From NCBI GenBank assembly GCA_013396755.1, contig VWZF01004021.1:434001-498000 (forward strand): a DNA stretch of 64,000 bases. The letters run 5' to 3'. Positions 1 to 13,000 of the stretch are shown piece by piece; positions within the stretch are counted from its first letter, which is position 1, and every line of letters begins with the position of its first letter. The notes beneath the pieces are model-generated. The model was not told where the DNA came from and made no database searches. It saw only the letters and a program-made list of their open reading frames with translations. The stretch comes from Sclerurus mexicanus (lineage: Eukaryota; Chordata; Aves; Passeriformes; Furnariidae). Both the position numbers and the translations under genes were made by a program.

Positions 1-1026
1 GGTGATGTCATCCTTTTAGCTCCGTTCCCCTCCCACTCTCTTTCCTCCTTATTAGATATTTCATCTTGCTGCGGAGCATCCAATCGATGGGAGCTTCTCC
101 TGAGGGAGCTGCTCAGAAGCAGGCAAAGATAGTAGGAATTAGGACTCCGGCAGCCAGCCTTGCTGTAGCCATGGACGTCCTGTTTTGCTGGGCATTACAG
201 AAATGTTTTAATTGGAAAAGCTAGGCGTGGATTAGCCGTGCTATCTGACTGATGCATTAGAATACTAAGCAACACTGCAGAGTTGTAAACTGCATTAAAA
301 AAAAAGGAGGAGGGGGGCAAAAGAGGAAAGGGTTTGTATTGCAGAGGCTTTTAATCCATTCCACAGTGCAAACCTGTTAGAGCATATATTCTGGAGCTAC
401 GGTCCGGACGCTAATTCAATTTTTGCAGTTATGATGGACGAGAGTATAAAGAAGAAACTTTAATATCCAGGGTGTGGGATTCCTGAATTGCCTAAGATGC
501 TGAAGAACCTTTGCAAAATTTCATCTACAATATGAAGTTTCTGAAAAGTGGACCCGAAGATAAGCCACTTGTAAATGCATTTTAGAAGAGAAAAAAGAAA
601 TTTGGAGAATTCATATCTCGCCTTTTAATGTATTGTTGCTTTAACCTGCAGTTCTAATCCATTTCTGAATTAATTCAATTTTAGCAGCACTTTTTGGGTG
701 CATGCCTCTTGCCTGGGGGAACGTATGGATATTTGTATTTGAAAAGCTAGGAAACATTTTGATTTGAATTTATGTGCTTGTTAAAACTGGAACATTTTTA
801 TAGGAATTGCTGCTGCTGCTAACTCCCTGCAATACTGAAAACTCCTCAGATCTAGTGGAAGCTGTAATCGAATTCAGTGTGAAATTCAAGCCTGAGAAGT
901 TGCATATATGTACATTTGCTGCTTTGGCTTATGATTTTTAAAGAGAAAGCAGAAGGGATTTTTCTCATCTTTTTCCCCCTGTGGCTTTTATTTGAGAAAG
1001 GAAACTTTTCCCCCCCAGCCTAAGAA
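1..1026 (+). promoter_or_regulatory. RAPGEF6: Probable alternative promoter and 5' leader of the short RAPGEF6 isoform
   Basis: This stretch lies directly upstream of an ATG exon with an in-frame TAA six bases before the ATG (1,021-1,023), so that exon cannot continue an upstream reading frame. I see no TATA box in a convincing place. A CCAAT lies near 80, which is weak evidence. The sequence holds several short upstream ORFs: 171-224, 431-463, 497-535 and 532-585. The true transcription start cannot be set by eye. A possible splice acceptor (pyrimidine tract then AG at 1,017-1,018) means the leader could also be split. Confidence 0.45.
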
Positions 1027-1080
1027 ATGGCTTTTCTCGTTCGGTGTTACGCCAACTGTCTGCAGCCCTGGGCCTCCAAA
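1027..1080 (+). CDS. RAPGEF6: RAPGEF6 alternative first coding exon (18 codons)
   Basis: ATG in a fair context (gaaATGG), then 18 codons reading MAFLVRCYANCLQPWASK, then a strong donor GTAAGT at 1,081. The exon ends in phase 0 and joins the phase-0 exon at 15,304, whose peptide starts LPADLTKMHL. The paralogue RAPGEF2 has the same layout: a short alternative N-terminus joined to LPADFTKLHL. The peptide has no recognised domain. Its two cysteines could matter for lipidation or metal binding, but nothing shows this. Confidence 0.72.
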
Positions 1081-4000
1081 GTAAGTAAGATTTTGTGTGT
1101 GCTGCATTTCTGTGCCGTGTATTGATAGCCCCGGTGCCATCTGAGTGTTCCTTCTCATCCCAGCAGCACGCCAGGCTGGAGATGCTGGAATCCTGGCTGT
1201 GCATGAGCTGCTCTTGTGGAATCAGTTCGAAACAGGAAGGGAGGACCTTGACATTGTGGAATTGTTTTATATATGAATAGCTAACAAATTAACAGCGAGT
1301 ATAGAAAATGCCTTTTGCTTATGAAATGTGTAAAGCTTGCTTTTTAGCCCATAAATGTGAAGCCAATATTATTGAAGTGTAACATTTTCATAAGTGATGG
1401 CATATTTTGCTAACTTGAAAATATCGGTATACAAACCCACTGATGTTCTAATTTTCAAGCTGTGTGAAGCTGTACTGCTTGTTTCCTTTGTGCAGCAGCG
1501 TGGAATTGGTTAATTATTTAGCTGAACTATGTAATTACAATTAGCTTTAAAGGACCCAAGTTATTCTGTGTGTCTGAGAAGGCAGTATTTCTGTGAAACT
1601 GGGGAGGGAAGGGTGTTTCTTTTAAAGGAGCTAATGAAAGCTAGAACGTTCGAGCAAACACACCTATGAGGTAAAAGCCTTTACTGAAATTTAAAAAATA
1701 CACTATTTATCAGATTCTTACTGTTTGGTATGCTCAGCTGAGTTTCTGGTATTCTATTAAGGCTAATCCCAAGAAGTAGTCACCTAAGGCACATGAATTG
1801 CCTTGCAAACCCGGGGCAAGGCATAAATTCATTATTGTTTATTTATTACAATTTTATATTTAAGGGCTAGAATAAAGACCGAGCGACTTTGTGGCGTGTG
1901 GAAGCCTCGGGGTTTGGAGGCAGTGGGCAAAATCCTTGCACTGGGCAGCGTGAGGTGCGGCGTTGACTTTGGAGCAGGAGGTTTGCTCTTGACTTTGGTC
2001 CCAAAAAGTTTAGAGTCTCAGCGACACGAGGGTGAGGAAAGGCAGAGGGAGAAGCCAGCTGGGCATGTGGAAACCCTGGGCAGGATGGTTTGCCCTCTTT
2101 GGGTATTACGTGTGATAAAAGGCAGTGTGTGGGGGTGCCAGCGCTGGGTTTGGGGTTTCCCTGTGCAACTGCCAAGCCCAGCGTGGCAATATGTGGGTGT
2201 CGGCGTGGCTGCATTTTGGCTGTTCCTTGTGCCCGGTCCAGCCCCGGGTGGGCTCTGTGTCCTCGGGCAGGTAACCACGGCTCCTCTGTTTGGCGTTCCT
2301 GCTGGCAAACCCTGCCCTCTTTGTGCCATCATCCGTGTCCCACTGTACGTGTGGAGTCCCCCTTTCTTCCCTTCCTACTCTGCAGACGTTAATTATGAAA
2401 GGCTGGGTTTACTTAAGCTTGACTTACCTGCACTGCCCTTCTTAAGGAGGTTTGAATGTTGTAATACTGCTTAAGGAATGCTTAGTCACCTTGGTACTTC
2501 AGCTGGGATTGCTCCTTCCATGGAGTTTGGGCTGCAGTGGGAAACCACAAAAAAGAAACCATGTGCTTGAATAAGAGCTTGGCAGGGGTAAGGTAATAAT
2601 ATAGAAAATGGTTTTTGACCCCTGTGTCAGCTCTGTGGATGATACCCAGCAGATCACTGCCCTGCCAGCCAAGCCATTTATTCACTGAGTTACTAATCAT
2701 AAATGAAATGGTATAAAATCTTGGGGAGGGGGAGGTTTGAATTTTCTGTCTTTTTTTTTAATGGCTGATGAGAGCCTGTTAACAGGTTTTGCATTCCAGC
2801 CCACAGCTGAAAGTTCTTTACCTTTAAAACCACAAAAGACAAAGCATCTTTATTCCCTTCTGAAAAACCCCACAAAGTACCCCAAAACTCCTGCAACCCC
2901 CCCACTGACTTTAAGAGAGATCTGTTCGTGATGTTCTGCGACTGAAGAAAAGTGTGCATGGGATTAAACACATCCATGAGCTGAATTGGGTCTGAGTTTG
3001 TTCCATTTTGGTTTTAGCTGAGTTTTGTACTGCAAATCTTTCTGTGGCAGGTATTTTGTAATACTACATAATACAGTAAATAAGTGATGTCAGAATTTTA
3101 AATACGCAAGTTTATAAATTTAACCTGAAAGTGTCAAGTATTTTGTGATAATATTTTGAAAGTAGAACTTAGGTTTATTTGGACTTGGCCCAGAATTGTT
3201 TTAATTACTTGCTTTTAAACTGGTGTAGGACAATAGTCTGAAAATGGGCTCTTGAGTCAGTTGTAATTACAGCTGTTCTGGATGTGACAGTGTGATGATC
3301 CATGTATTGAATCAGAGCAAGATGAAGTCATATTTCTTATGACTAATCATAAAGGTAAGCTTTCATGAAGGTACGTGAAGGACAACACTTCTGCAGGTTA
3401 ACCTTAGCCTAGGGAGGTTAATTGGGGTGGCTGTGGAGCAGGAGAAGCTTTAGGAGCTGCGTGGGCACCTGGAAGATGCTCTCCAAGTACAAGGGGTGTC
3501 CACCCCAGTTTGCCCAGCACACGCTGGTTGGGGCTGCACCCAGCCCTCATCCTCCAGAGACTCTGTGGCTTTTGGCTGCTGAAAGTGAAGGCACAGAGTG
3601 GACCCGTGTAAAGTGATCAATGCAATCTATTTTCCTGCACGGAGAGCTGCTAAAAGGAGGAGGAACCGAGAGGGAGAGCTGTGAGCGTGGGGAATTTCTG
3701 CAGTGCCCTCTCAGCACCGTGCAGGCTCTGGTGGAGGTCAGTGTGTTTCTCCCAACTATGCTGATCCTTGGAAATGTGTCTGGGAGAGATCAGCATCTCC
3801 TTGGCAGGAAGATGATGGTGGTTCTCTCTCAGTTGTGTCTGGAGGAGCCAGTGCAGGGGCAGCACTGCGTGTCGTAAGGGGTGTGCTCTGCCCTGCGGAC
3901 CGTGTCCTCTCCGGAATGGTAGACTGGAAGGGGAGATAAATAGATGCAGGCATCTGTAAGGGAACGTGGTGAGGGTGGTAAGCAGGACTGTGGTGAGCAG

Positions 4001-7000
4001 TGATCAAAGCAGTGCCAGCTGTCAAGCCACAGTGACTCTGGAAGAGGATGAGTGAAGGTGGAGGACTTTGCATGGGGTTTGTGGAGATGTGCTTCCTCAG
4101 GCTGGTTGTGTTTGTGAGGGCAAGAGATATTCAACTTACATTAAACTAAACTCCTGTGATACCAGTGCAGTGTTTAAAAAAAAAAAGAAATCACAAGTAT
4201 CTCAGCAAGATTCTGATCATATTTGTAATTCTGATCATAACTTTCTCTGTTATTGTCTGTGATGCGCTTTGTGCTATTGGGCTCTTCACCATAACTGTGC
4301 TATGAAGTCATTATGAAAGAGAGCTCTGAACTTAACAATTTAGATGTATATGGTTCTCCTATAATAAAAATTTTATTCGCATCCTAACAGTTTGCCAAGC
4401 CTAGTATGTATCCACAGTTACCCTGTTTGTGAAGCAGGAGGGACTGAGGGGGAAGGTACGGGGTGATTGGATAATGTTTCTATAGAGGATATTTAAAAAG
4501 GATGCTTTTTGAGATAATAGGCTTTTTATAGAAAATAAGGGGTTTTGAATTAACATTTAAGCTTCTAAAACGTTTTTTACTGAAGGAAAACAGTTTCATT
4601 CAAGATCCCAGGTGCATGTTCAACTTATCTTACGGCAGGAGAGAGGAATTTATTTTCTCTAGGCTTTTGTGCTCTTCTCTTTCTGCTGTTTAGATAAAAT
4701 CTAATAATGTGAACCATAATAACAAGATACATTTGATCTGTAAAAGTTTTTGTTTGGGTTAGAGAAGAAGACTTGGAGTCATTTTTCAGTCCCTTTCCTA
4801 TTTCTGGTGTTGTCTCAGAGGGACGTGATGCAAGTTCTGGCTATCTGTATCTCAAATCAGTGTAACCTCATCTTCTGATTCCAAAGGGCATCCGTGTGAT
4901 CTCCTGATCTTGAGTTGAAACCTTCATACAATTAAGGGTTTATTTTCAGCTCCTTAGGAGTAAAACAGAGCTTTGATAGTGTGTCCTTGATTGGATTCGA
5001 TGTCATCCTGTCTTTGCTAACGCACTTACATGGGAAGTAGCCTTGGCAGTATGAATTTTAAATGTTTTCAGTGCAAATAGAGTAACTGATCCTTTGTCTT
5101 CTTTTTTTTCCGCCACTTTTGACAGTGCCTTTCTCTTCTCCTTGGCCTTGCCTCTCCCTCCAGTCTCTCTCTGTTCATGCCTGTAGCTTCCAGCGCTGTG
5201 GAGCACCCTGTCACCTCTCGGGATGGCCCTCGGAGCTCCCCTCCTGCCTCCTGAGGGTTCTCTCCCCTCTTGTGAACTTTGAGTTATGTGCTTTAGCCCC
5301 TCTTCTGAGTTTTTGGGGTTTCAGCCAGCTCTGCAGACTTTATGGCCTCTCCTATCCCATGTTTTCTCATCTTTTCCCCTTCATCCTCGCTCAGGATTGC
5401 TTTGGTTCTCCGTGTTGTTTGCAGGAGCACATCCTCTTGGTTCCTCAGCACTGCGATCCCTGAGCACTTGGAGAGTGAGGGCTTGCACTGGCAAAGGAAG
5501 ATTTTTCTTACCCTTAGTTAAAAGTTTTAACTCTATCCTGCAAGTTGTTACAGAAAACACTTTCCATAAAACTTTTTAACCACGCTTTTTGCATGATAGT
5601 TTATTAAGATAAAAATGGTTTAATATGAGCTGTGTGGCCATTTACTCTAGAAAATGTGGATTTTCTTAAGCATTTAATATGTTAAAGTTAAGGGCAAGTA
5701 CACATTGTACTACTTTTCAACAGAAAAAGCCTTTTCCTGAAGTATTGTTTTTTATGGGAAATTGGCTCTTAATATGCAAATAAATACCTATCTGCTCATT
5801 TACTTCCTCTTAGGCTTTGTTTGTTTTAAACCTGCTTTGTTACAATTCACTTTACAGCTACAGCCTAAGTTTTGCCACCCTATTTTGCCCCTCTCACTTC
5901 CACGAATGCATTTCTGGATGAATGCAGAAAGCAGGCGTAGATGGAAGACCGTGCTCCTTTGGTTTTGGCACGTGCAGGCTCTGAGGGGCTCCTTGCACAG
6001 CCCCTGGCGCGGGGGTACCGTGGCAGCATCGGCGTGCTGGCTCTGCTCCCTGGAGCTGGTTGTCACCCGCGTGTCACTGCAGTGACGTGGGCACGGAGCA
6101 GCCTGGGGATGTGCAGGGAGGGCTCGTCCTCACCGCTGGGTTTGACCAGCCCCTGTGTCTGGGAGCTGATCAATTATTCAGGGGAGATGGAATTCCATGT
6201 GCTCCGCAGTGTTGGCTCAGGAGGAGAGTTCCCAGACCTGGGGCTGTGTCCTGCTCACAGGACTCTGAGCCTCACTAGCCCCTCTCACAGTTTGTTTGCT
6301 ACTGGAGTTGTTCAGACAAGGCTCTTTCTGCTCTTGTAATGTACTCGTTTTCAGTGGCGAGAACACAGAGTAAAATTTGAACTCTGGCACTGAAAATAAG
6401 TCCTCTTGAACATTCCTAGCAAAACACAAGTCTTGACATTTTTAAAAACGTAGCTCTGTGAATGGACCAGAGAAGAACTGATCAGTGTAAGGCTGCATTT
6501 TTTGCACCCATCGACTGTGTTTGCATGCAGGATAATCCCAGTATAATGGAGCTTCCATCAGTACTGGTGCAGTTTTTCACAGGTGAATTTGCAGACCCAC
6601 TTCTCCCCAAAGCTGGGACGTTTGCGTGTCAGACACTTAGCATTAGCGTGAGTTAAGGCATAGTAGTAATCTATAATTTAGACATATGAAAACTAAATTA
6701 AAATTGCATTACATGTGTGGTTTAAGGCAACACCGGAATTTAGTTTGAAATTCTGTCCTCACGTCACCTTATTGTAACTAAGGAAACGTAATACTTCAGA
6801 GGATTTTATTTTCTATGGGCTGTAGGAGCCATGAAGACCAAAAAGCTCTCAGCTGCCAGAGGCACAGAACAGCCCCTAGGGATTATTAATTCTTTTGGAT
6901 GGGTTTTTTGTGTGTTGTGTGCCCTTTTTTAATTTTATTCTAAGCCTGGAGATATTTTTAGGAAGGCTCCAAGGATAGTTTTCAAGGCGCTGCAAAGCTG

Positions 7001-10000
7001 TCACGAACTGTGTCAACTTGGCCCTTATTTCTTTGAGGTTCATATCTGTAGTACTGGTAACAACTGGAGTAGGTACTGTAGGTAATGAATTGAGGCATGA
7101 TTTAAAATAAATGATGTCCTGAAGTTTGTGTAGCTGGATAGGCACCGTTTTTCTTTGCATCATGTTGTTGAAGGTTGCAGGGTTTTATCCGAACCTGTTG
7201 GGAAAAACCTTGAACCGTCATCTGGCTTTAAAAACCACCCCCAGCCATCATTGCTGCTCTTTAAAAATCTGAAGAAGTCTGCTTTTGTGGCACTGGTGGA
7301 CCATCTGTGGTCTTTAAGGAGGAAATGTTGCTGTTTGCATTAAGTTGGCTGAGGACTGATGTCAGCATGGCTAATTTGGCTGGGCTCATCTTACCCTCTC
7401 TGTGGACACCTAAGTGGCCTCTCTCTGGATCTCAGAGGAGCAACTTTCCCCTCTCCCATTAACACAGCTCTAAGTGTATTTTAAACTGGAGCAGAATCGT
7501 AGCTCCTATGTAAAAGGTGAACAAAAGCAGAGTTAATTTATACAAATGCTTGAAAAGGCTACCCAACATCGTGCAGAATAACTTCGGAGAACTCGTGGGT
7601 TTTAGAGGTTCCTTGTTAATTTACTGGCAGGATATATGAGGTGATTAAAATAATTTACTGGTGCAAAGAAAAAAACATCCAGGAGATGTTCTTTTTTATT
7701 TTTTTTTCTTAGATGGAGTGAATAGGATGGGGGAGAGCAAAAAGTGGGATACAGAAGGGTTTCCTTGCTGAGAAACTGCCCCATGGCACTGGGAGTGAGC
7801 AGCACTGCTCTTGTTTCAGTAGGCTGTGGAAAGGGAATACAGAACTAGTTAAATAAATCAGTTATCTTCTGAAAATGAACAAACCGATGGTGGAATCACA
7901 GTTCCATCATCCAGCAGTGGGACCATCAAAACAACTTGTAAACAAGATGCTGGAATGTGGAGTTTGCTGGAGCTGGAGGCAAAGCGAGGCAGCACTGGCT
8001 GTAACACCAGCGAGAGGTCTGGCAGAGACCACGTCTTTGACCATGAAATGTTGAAAATAATCCCCTATGGATTGTGGCAGCTGTAATGCCAGAGGAAGGA
8101 GAGGTGTCTGGCAGCAGAGCCAGCGCTGGGCAGGCTGGCCATGCTGCTGGGATGTCCCCAAATGGGCACTCATGGTGTCATTAGAGTGTGTGCCAGTGCC
8201 ATGGCTGGAGAGGGCTTGGAGCAGCCTGGTCTAGTGGAAGGTGTCCCTGCCCATGGCAGTGGGGTGGATCTGGGGGATCTTTAAGGTCCCTGCCCACCCA
8301 AACCATTGTGATATTCCATGCTCTCAAGTGAGGGGTGTTCATGAACGAGCCATGTAGGAAACTCATGCCATGCTCCCGCTCCTCGGACAGGACTTTCCCT
8401 GCTGTGGTCGGGCATTGGTTCATAGGGCATCACACGGGTATTGGAGGAGAACATGGGATTGCAGTGGGAAGAGGAGAGCTCCCAGGGCTGCCAGGAGAAT
8501 GGGGAGGATCCAAAGACTGGAAGTGCAAATGGGAATTAAAAGGGAGAAATTCAGGCAGAACTAATTCAATATTAATTGTATGAAAGGTGTTGAATCAAGA
8601 GGGTCAAAGAGCAAATGGGGTATGAAGGGACTGGAAGGATGTAGACATGGCAAGGGAGAGGTGGGAGCCGGAGAGGTCCTGGTTCAGAGGATGGGGTCCC
8701 GTTTGGATCTTTGATCAAGTGGTCTTTTTAGTTTGGCAGTTTGGTTTAATTTTTAAGACTTAAGGCAAGCGTGGGGTTTTTTAGCTGGCAGTTGGTGACA
8801 GGGCAGCATCAGCTGAGAAAGGACAATCGCTGGCCTTCAACCTCTTGGGTGTGCTGGGGCTGAGCAGGGCAGGGTCCTCAAGCCCCGAGGTCACCCAGTG
8901 GCATCACAGCTAAAGCCCTGAGCGTGTGCTAATGGCTTCCAGCTTAAAACTGAAAACCTCCGAATGGAAAACCTCAGGCAATGAACAAGATACTCGCTGT
9001 ATGTGCCTTAAATTTGGGGCTGTTTGTCTTGGAGAGCTGGTGTCAGCAGAGAGGGGGCAGGTTGGGGTTCTCCACCACAGGGCTGTGCTGAGCCCGTCCC
9101 CGGGCCTGCCGTGGAAAACAAATCCCGTGTTGTTTCTGAATATTATTCTTGCTGGCAACAGTTCAGGGAACTTCAGAAAAGCAAATAAGGTATAAGGTTA
9201 CTGACAATCTGTAAAACCAAGGACAGAAAATTTGCTTACCCAGCCTGGCAAAGGACAGGCTGTTCCCTCAGAGGCTGATGCTCCTGCCGTGTCCAGACTG
9301 GATCGATTGGTTGTAAATATCCATATGGGAACCTAGAAAAACTGATAAAAAACTTTGCTATCAAGGAGTATCAGAGAAGGAATGGGGCAAACCCTTTGAT
9401 TCCTTATTGCCCGTTTTCTTTCCATTAGTTTGAATTTGGAATGGACACTGCACCAGGAGAACTGTGTGGATTCCCTTCCCTTAGGAATTTGTTTTCTGAT
9501 GATGAGTCCTTTGGCCACTGCTCTCATTGCAGGATGTTTCTGAATGTGTTTGATAAACATACCTTTTGCTGCAGATTGAAACACAGTGGTGAAGCTTCTT
9601 CTACACATAGAAAAAGATAATTCACAGGTTTTGTGTCCCTCTGCCAAGACTATTTTGCAGATTCATGTTGCCTGTGTCTTTTCAGCATGCGGGTTTTGGT
9701 TATCTAAAGTGTAACAGGAAACACTGATATGTATTTTCAAAACTTGTGGCACAGACACAAAGATGTGGCTTTTCCATAGAGCAGAGATACTAACAAATCC
9801 AAAAGTAAATCACTGTGGAAATACAGGATAAAGGGCAAACCAAAAGAGGTTCTACTGATTCTTCTCCATTGAAAAAGAATGGGGAATAGCAAAGAAGCAA
9901 CTCTCAGTTTAGCTGTCCTGTGACAAAACTTCACTTACGACTTCTGTGCTTGTCTCTCTCTCTGTTTAAACTCTGCAGTGACTTTCCAGAGCCTTTATTT

Positions 10001-13000
10001 TTAGCCAACCCTTCCTGAGGAGCACAAAAAGGAAAGGTGTCCTTAGGCTCGCTGACGCTGTTAGTGTCATCCTCAGAGGAGCTGACGGGTGGTCATCTCG
10101 TCAAAGGTCACCTCATTTGCTCTGTTGTACAGGGCATGTGCAACCTTAAAAGCCTGTTATACTGAAATTAGCCTTTAATTTAATTCTCGAGCATTGTGTG
10201 ACTTCACTGCTGAGAGGAGCTGGTGTTTACGTGGGAGGTGGATGTCACTGCGGACGCACTGCCCTTGCTCTGCTGTCAGAGCTCAGGCCCCAGTTAATTC
10301 CAAACCTCGGGACAGGAGGTTGGTGCAGGTGCACAACCTTGGGCTCGTCTCTGTTAAACTCAGTACAGTTCTTGCTGGAGAGCTGTGGGAAACCTCAGCC
10401 GCCTCTGGGAAGAACCATCACATCACTGCTCTGCTCTTGTTACCAAACTGCTCTTAGAAAGTTGGTAATTCTGTATTAAACAAAGATGTCCTGATTGCCT
10501 GTTTAAAAAAAAAAAAACAAGAAAAGAAATCAAACCCTCTTTGCCAGTAAACCTTGTTGAAAAGTAAAAAGACAGAGCTGAGCTCTGGGGAGTGGATCAG
10601 CCCCCCAAAGCTGCTGCTCTCCGGGGTGATCTGGAGTTAGTGCTGCCAGTTCATCTCCCACTGCTCCCAATTCTCTCCTCATTCAGACTGCTTGCAAGAA
10701 AAAAAATAATTTATTGAAATGCATTGCATGAATGGTTATTTAATAAATCAATAAATTTGGAACTCTAGTTGAATAGTTCTTCTTTATTTGACTAATTTCG
10801 TGGCTGCTAGAGTACAAATTGCTCATTACTGAGGGTTACAGCTTTGTCTCTGTGTTACTTGGTTCTCACCAATTCTTGGGTGGTTCTTTAGCCATTTTAG
10901 CTGATAATTTCACCTAAGCAAGGGAAGTCTGTCCTGCTTCAGCCTGAGGGTCCGTGTGGCTCCATACATGTCCCACCAAGCACCTTTGAGCTGGGACACC
11001 TTTGGGCAGTGGTGGATGCTGTGGGGTCCGTGTCCTCTTCTGGTCCCTCCCAACCTCCCCAGATTTCATTCATTACCCCAACATCTGTAGGTTTCTCCAC
11101 ACTCTTCCTGAGAACCATCCTTTTGTTCTAAGGTTACCCAAGGACAAATCTGAGCAGAGATTCTTTTCTTCCATGCTTTATTAGTTGTACAGTGTCCTCT
11201 TGCTGCATTTTCTGTCTCTCTGCTTCTCATCCCACTGTTCAGAGGAGCAGGGCTGCTTCCAGATCTGCTACTGTGGTTCTGCTCTGAAAAATCAGACTGT
11301 TGATGCGATTCGTCTTCTACAACATGTGCAGGACTCAAGCCTTCTCTCTGTCTGGGTAGGACAAAAAGCACTTTAAAAGTTCACTGCTCTTTATGGTTTG
11401 GTTTTGGTTTTTTCAGTGTGAGTGTTTTTGCACTGTATTATGTAATAGAGAGAGGACAGGTTTGGGGCTTGCAGAGGTTTTGGGGTTTCTCTCTGGCATC
11501 AGGAGTGCTTTGGTGCTGGGTGTCTGCACCCATGAAATCCATGGCAAAAGCCAAGCTCCTGGTGGACCTCTGGAGTCTTCACCTCAGGGGCGCTTTCACC
11601 GTTGCTGTGGGGAAAGTTTAGGATTTTGTTCATGTCGGTTTTCATTAATTGTTGCTCCCTGCTGGATTTTATGCTCCTGTGTCCTCTCCCCACACCTCCC
11701 CTCTCTCCTGGGTGACTGGGGCTTGACTGTGTCCTGCTGAGTGGGGAGGATGTCCCTCTGTCCCCTCTTCCCAAATCTCACACACCTCTAACAAAAACTA
11801 GTCCAGGCTGTAGGTGCTTCTGGGTTTGTGTGGCAAGACAGCCTGATGCATTAGGATGAGCTCCCAGAGGATTTAGTATTTTTTTCTCTCTCTTTTTCCT
11901 ATTGCAGTTTGCAATATCTCTTTAAAAATTCCTTGTTGATCTGGGATTTTTTGGTGTAATCACCAACTGTGCTTTCCTGACTCAGTGGGAGGGCAGAGCT
12001 GTAGGTGGCTGTACTGACCATAACTTCTGTTTTCTTAACTTTCTTTCTTGTACAGCTCTGGAGTGCAGTGTGGCATTTCAGCAGGGGATTTGGTCCTAAA
12101 TATCCCTTTGTTGGGAAAGGTCAGTCACAAGGATGTGCTGGCACTGATGCAGGGACAGGCTGTGCCAGCGTGTCAGATGCACTCATATTCCAATTCCCAG
12201 TTATCCCTCTTTGAAAAAATGCAATTGTTGTGGTTTAAAGTGGCAAGTAAGTAGTCTATTGGAGCATCATTTATCAGAATTTCCTGGATGTTTGGGGGTT
12301 TCCTGTCTGTGGCTGCTGGGGCATACAGCTAGCCAGAAGGTATTGCAGGTACACACATCTGCATCCTGAAGCCTCCAGCATGGGCAGAGGTGAATGGTTT
12401 GAACTTGTTTCCCAATGCATGATTTTCAAGGTGTGGATGAGATTGTAACACGAGTTTCTAAGTTTCACAAAAGAAGTCATAGTCACCACTAGTTAAAGAC
12501 AATTTTATGTCACTTCCAGCAACTGGCCTACCACATCCACCAAGTCCTTCCTGCATCCACCATCATGTTGGTACAGAAACATCCTCTCTGTGTCTTGCTG
12601 CTTAGTGAGCTCTGAAGGAAAGAACAATCAGTTTGGGTAATAAAAATGACATACAGAAGGCAGAGGCTGTGATTTATTTTGGGAGATCGAGTAGAGTGGC
12701 AAGCAGTACTTTAAAGGTCATTTGTCTCAAATAAACCTTCTCTCTCTCCCATATTTAGAGAGATATTGTGATGTTTCCTTGCATCTAACTTGCATTAAAT
12801 GTCTTTCACAAGAATATATTGCAGAGTCCAGCAGAAGTGTTGTACCTGCCCACGTGTTTTACAGGTGATGGAAATGAAGGAGGGGGTTGGCAGGGGATTG
12901 AAGATCGGTTGTAAGTGATTGGAAACAGTTGATCAGAAACACTCCTTTGGGAAGGCTGGTGGTGCTTTGACTTGGTTTTCTGTGTGTTTTTGTGAAAATG

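Noticed and set aside
1011..1026. Possible acceptor (pyrimidine tract then AG at 1,017-1,018) making the ATG exon internal and coding from upstream
   Set aside because: An in-frame TAA at 1,021-1,023 precedes the ATG, so upstream coding sequence cannot read through; a split 5' UTR remains possible.
1896..2474. 192-codon open frame on the plus strand in intron 1
   Set aside because: No recognisable domain, Trp/Gly/Pro-rich composition typical of GC-rich non-coding DNA, and no supporting splice or conservation signal.
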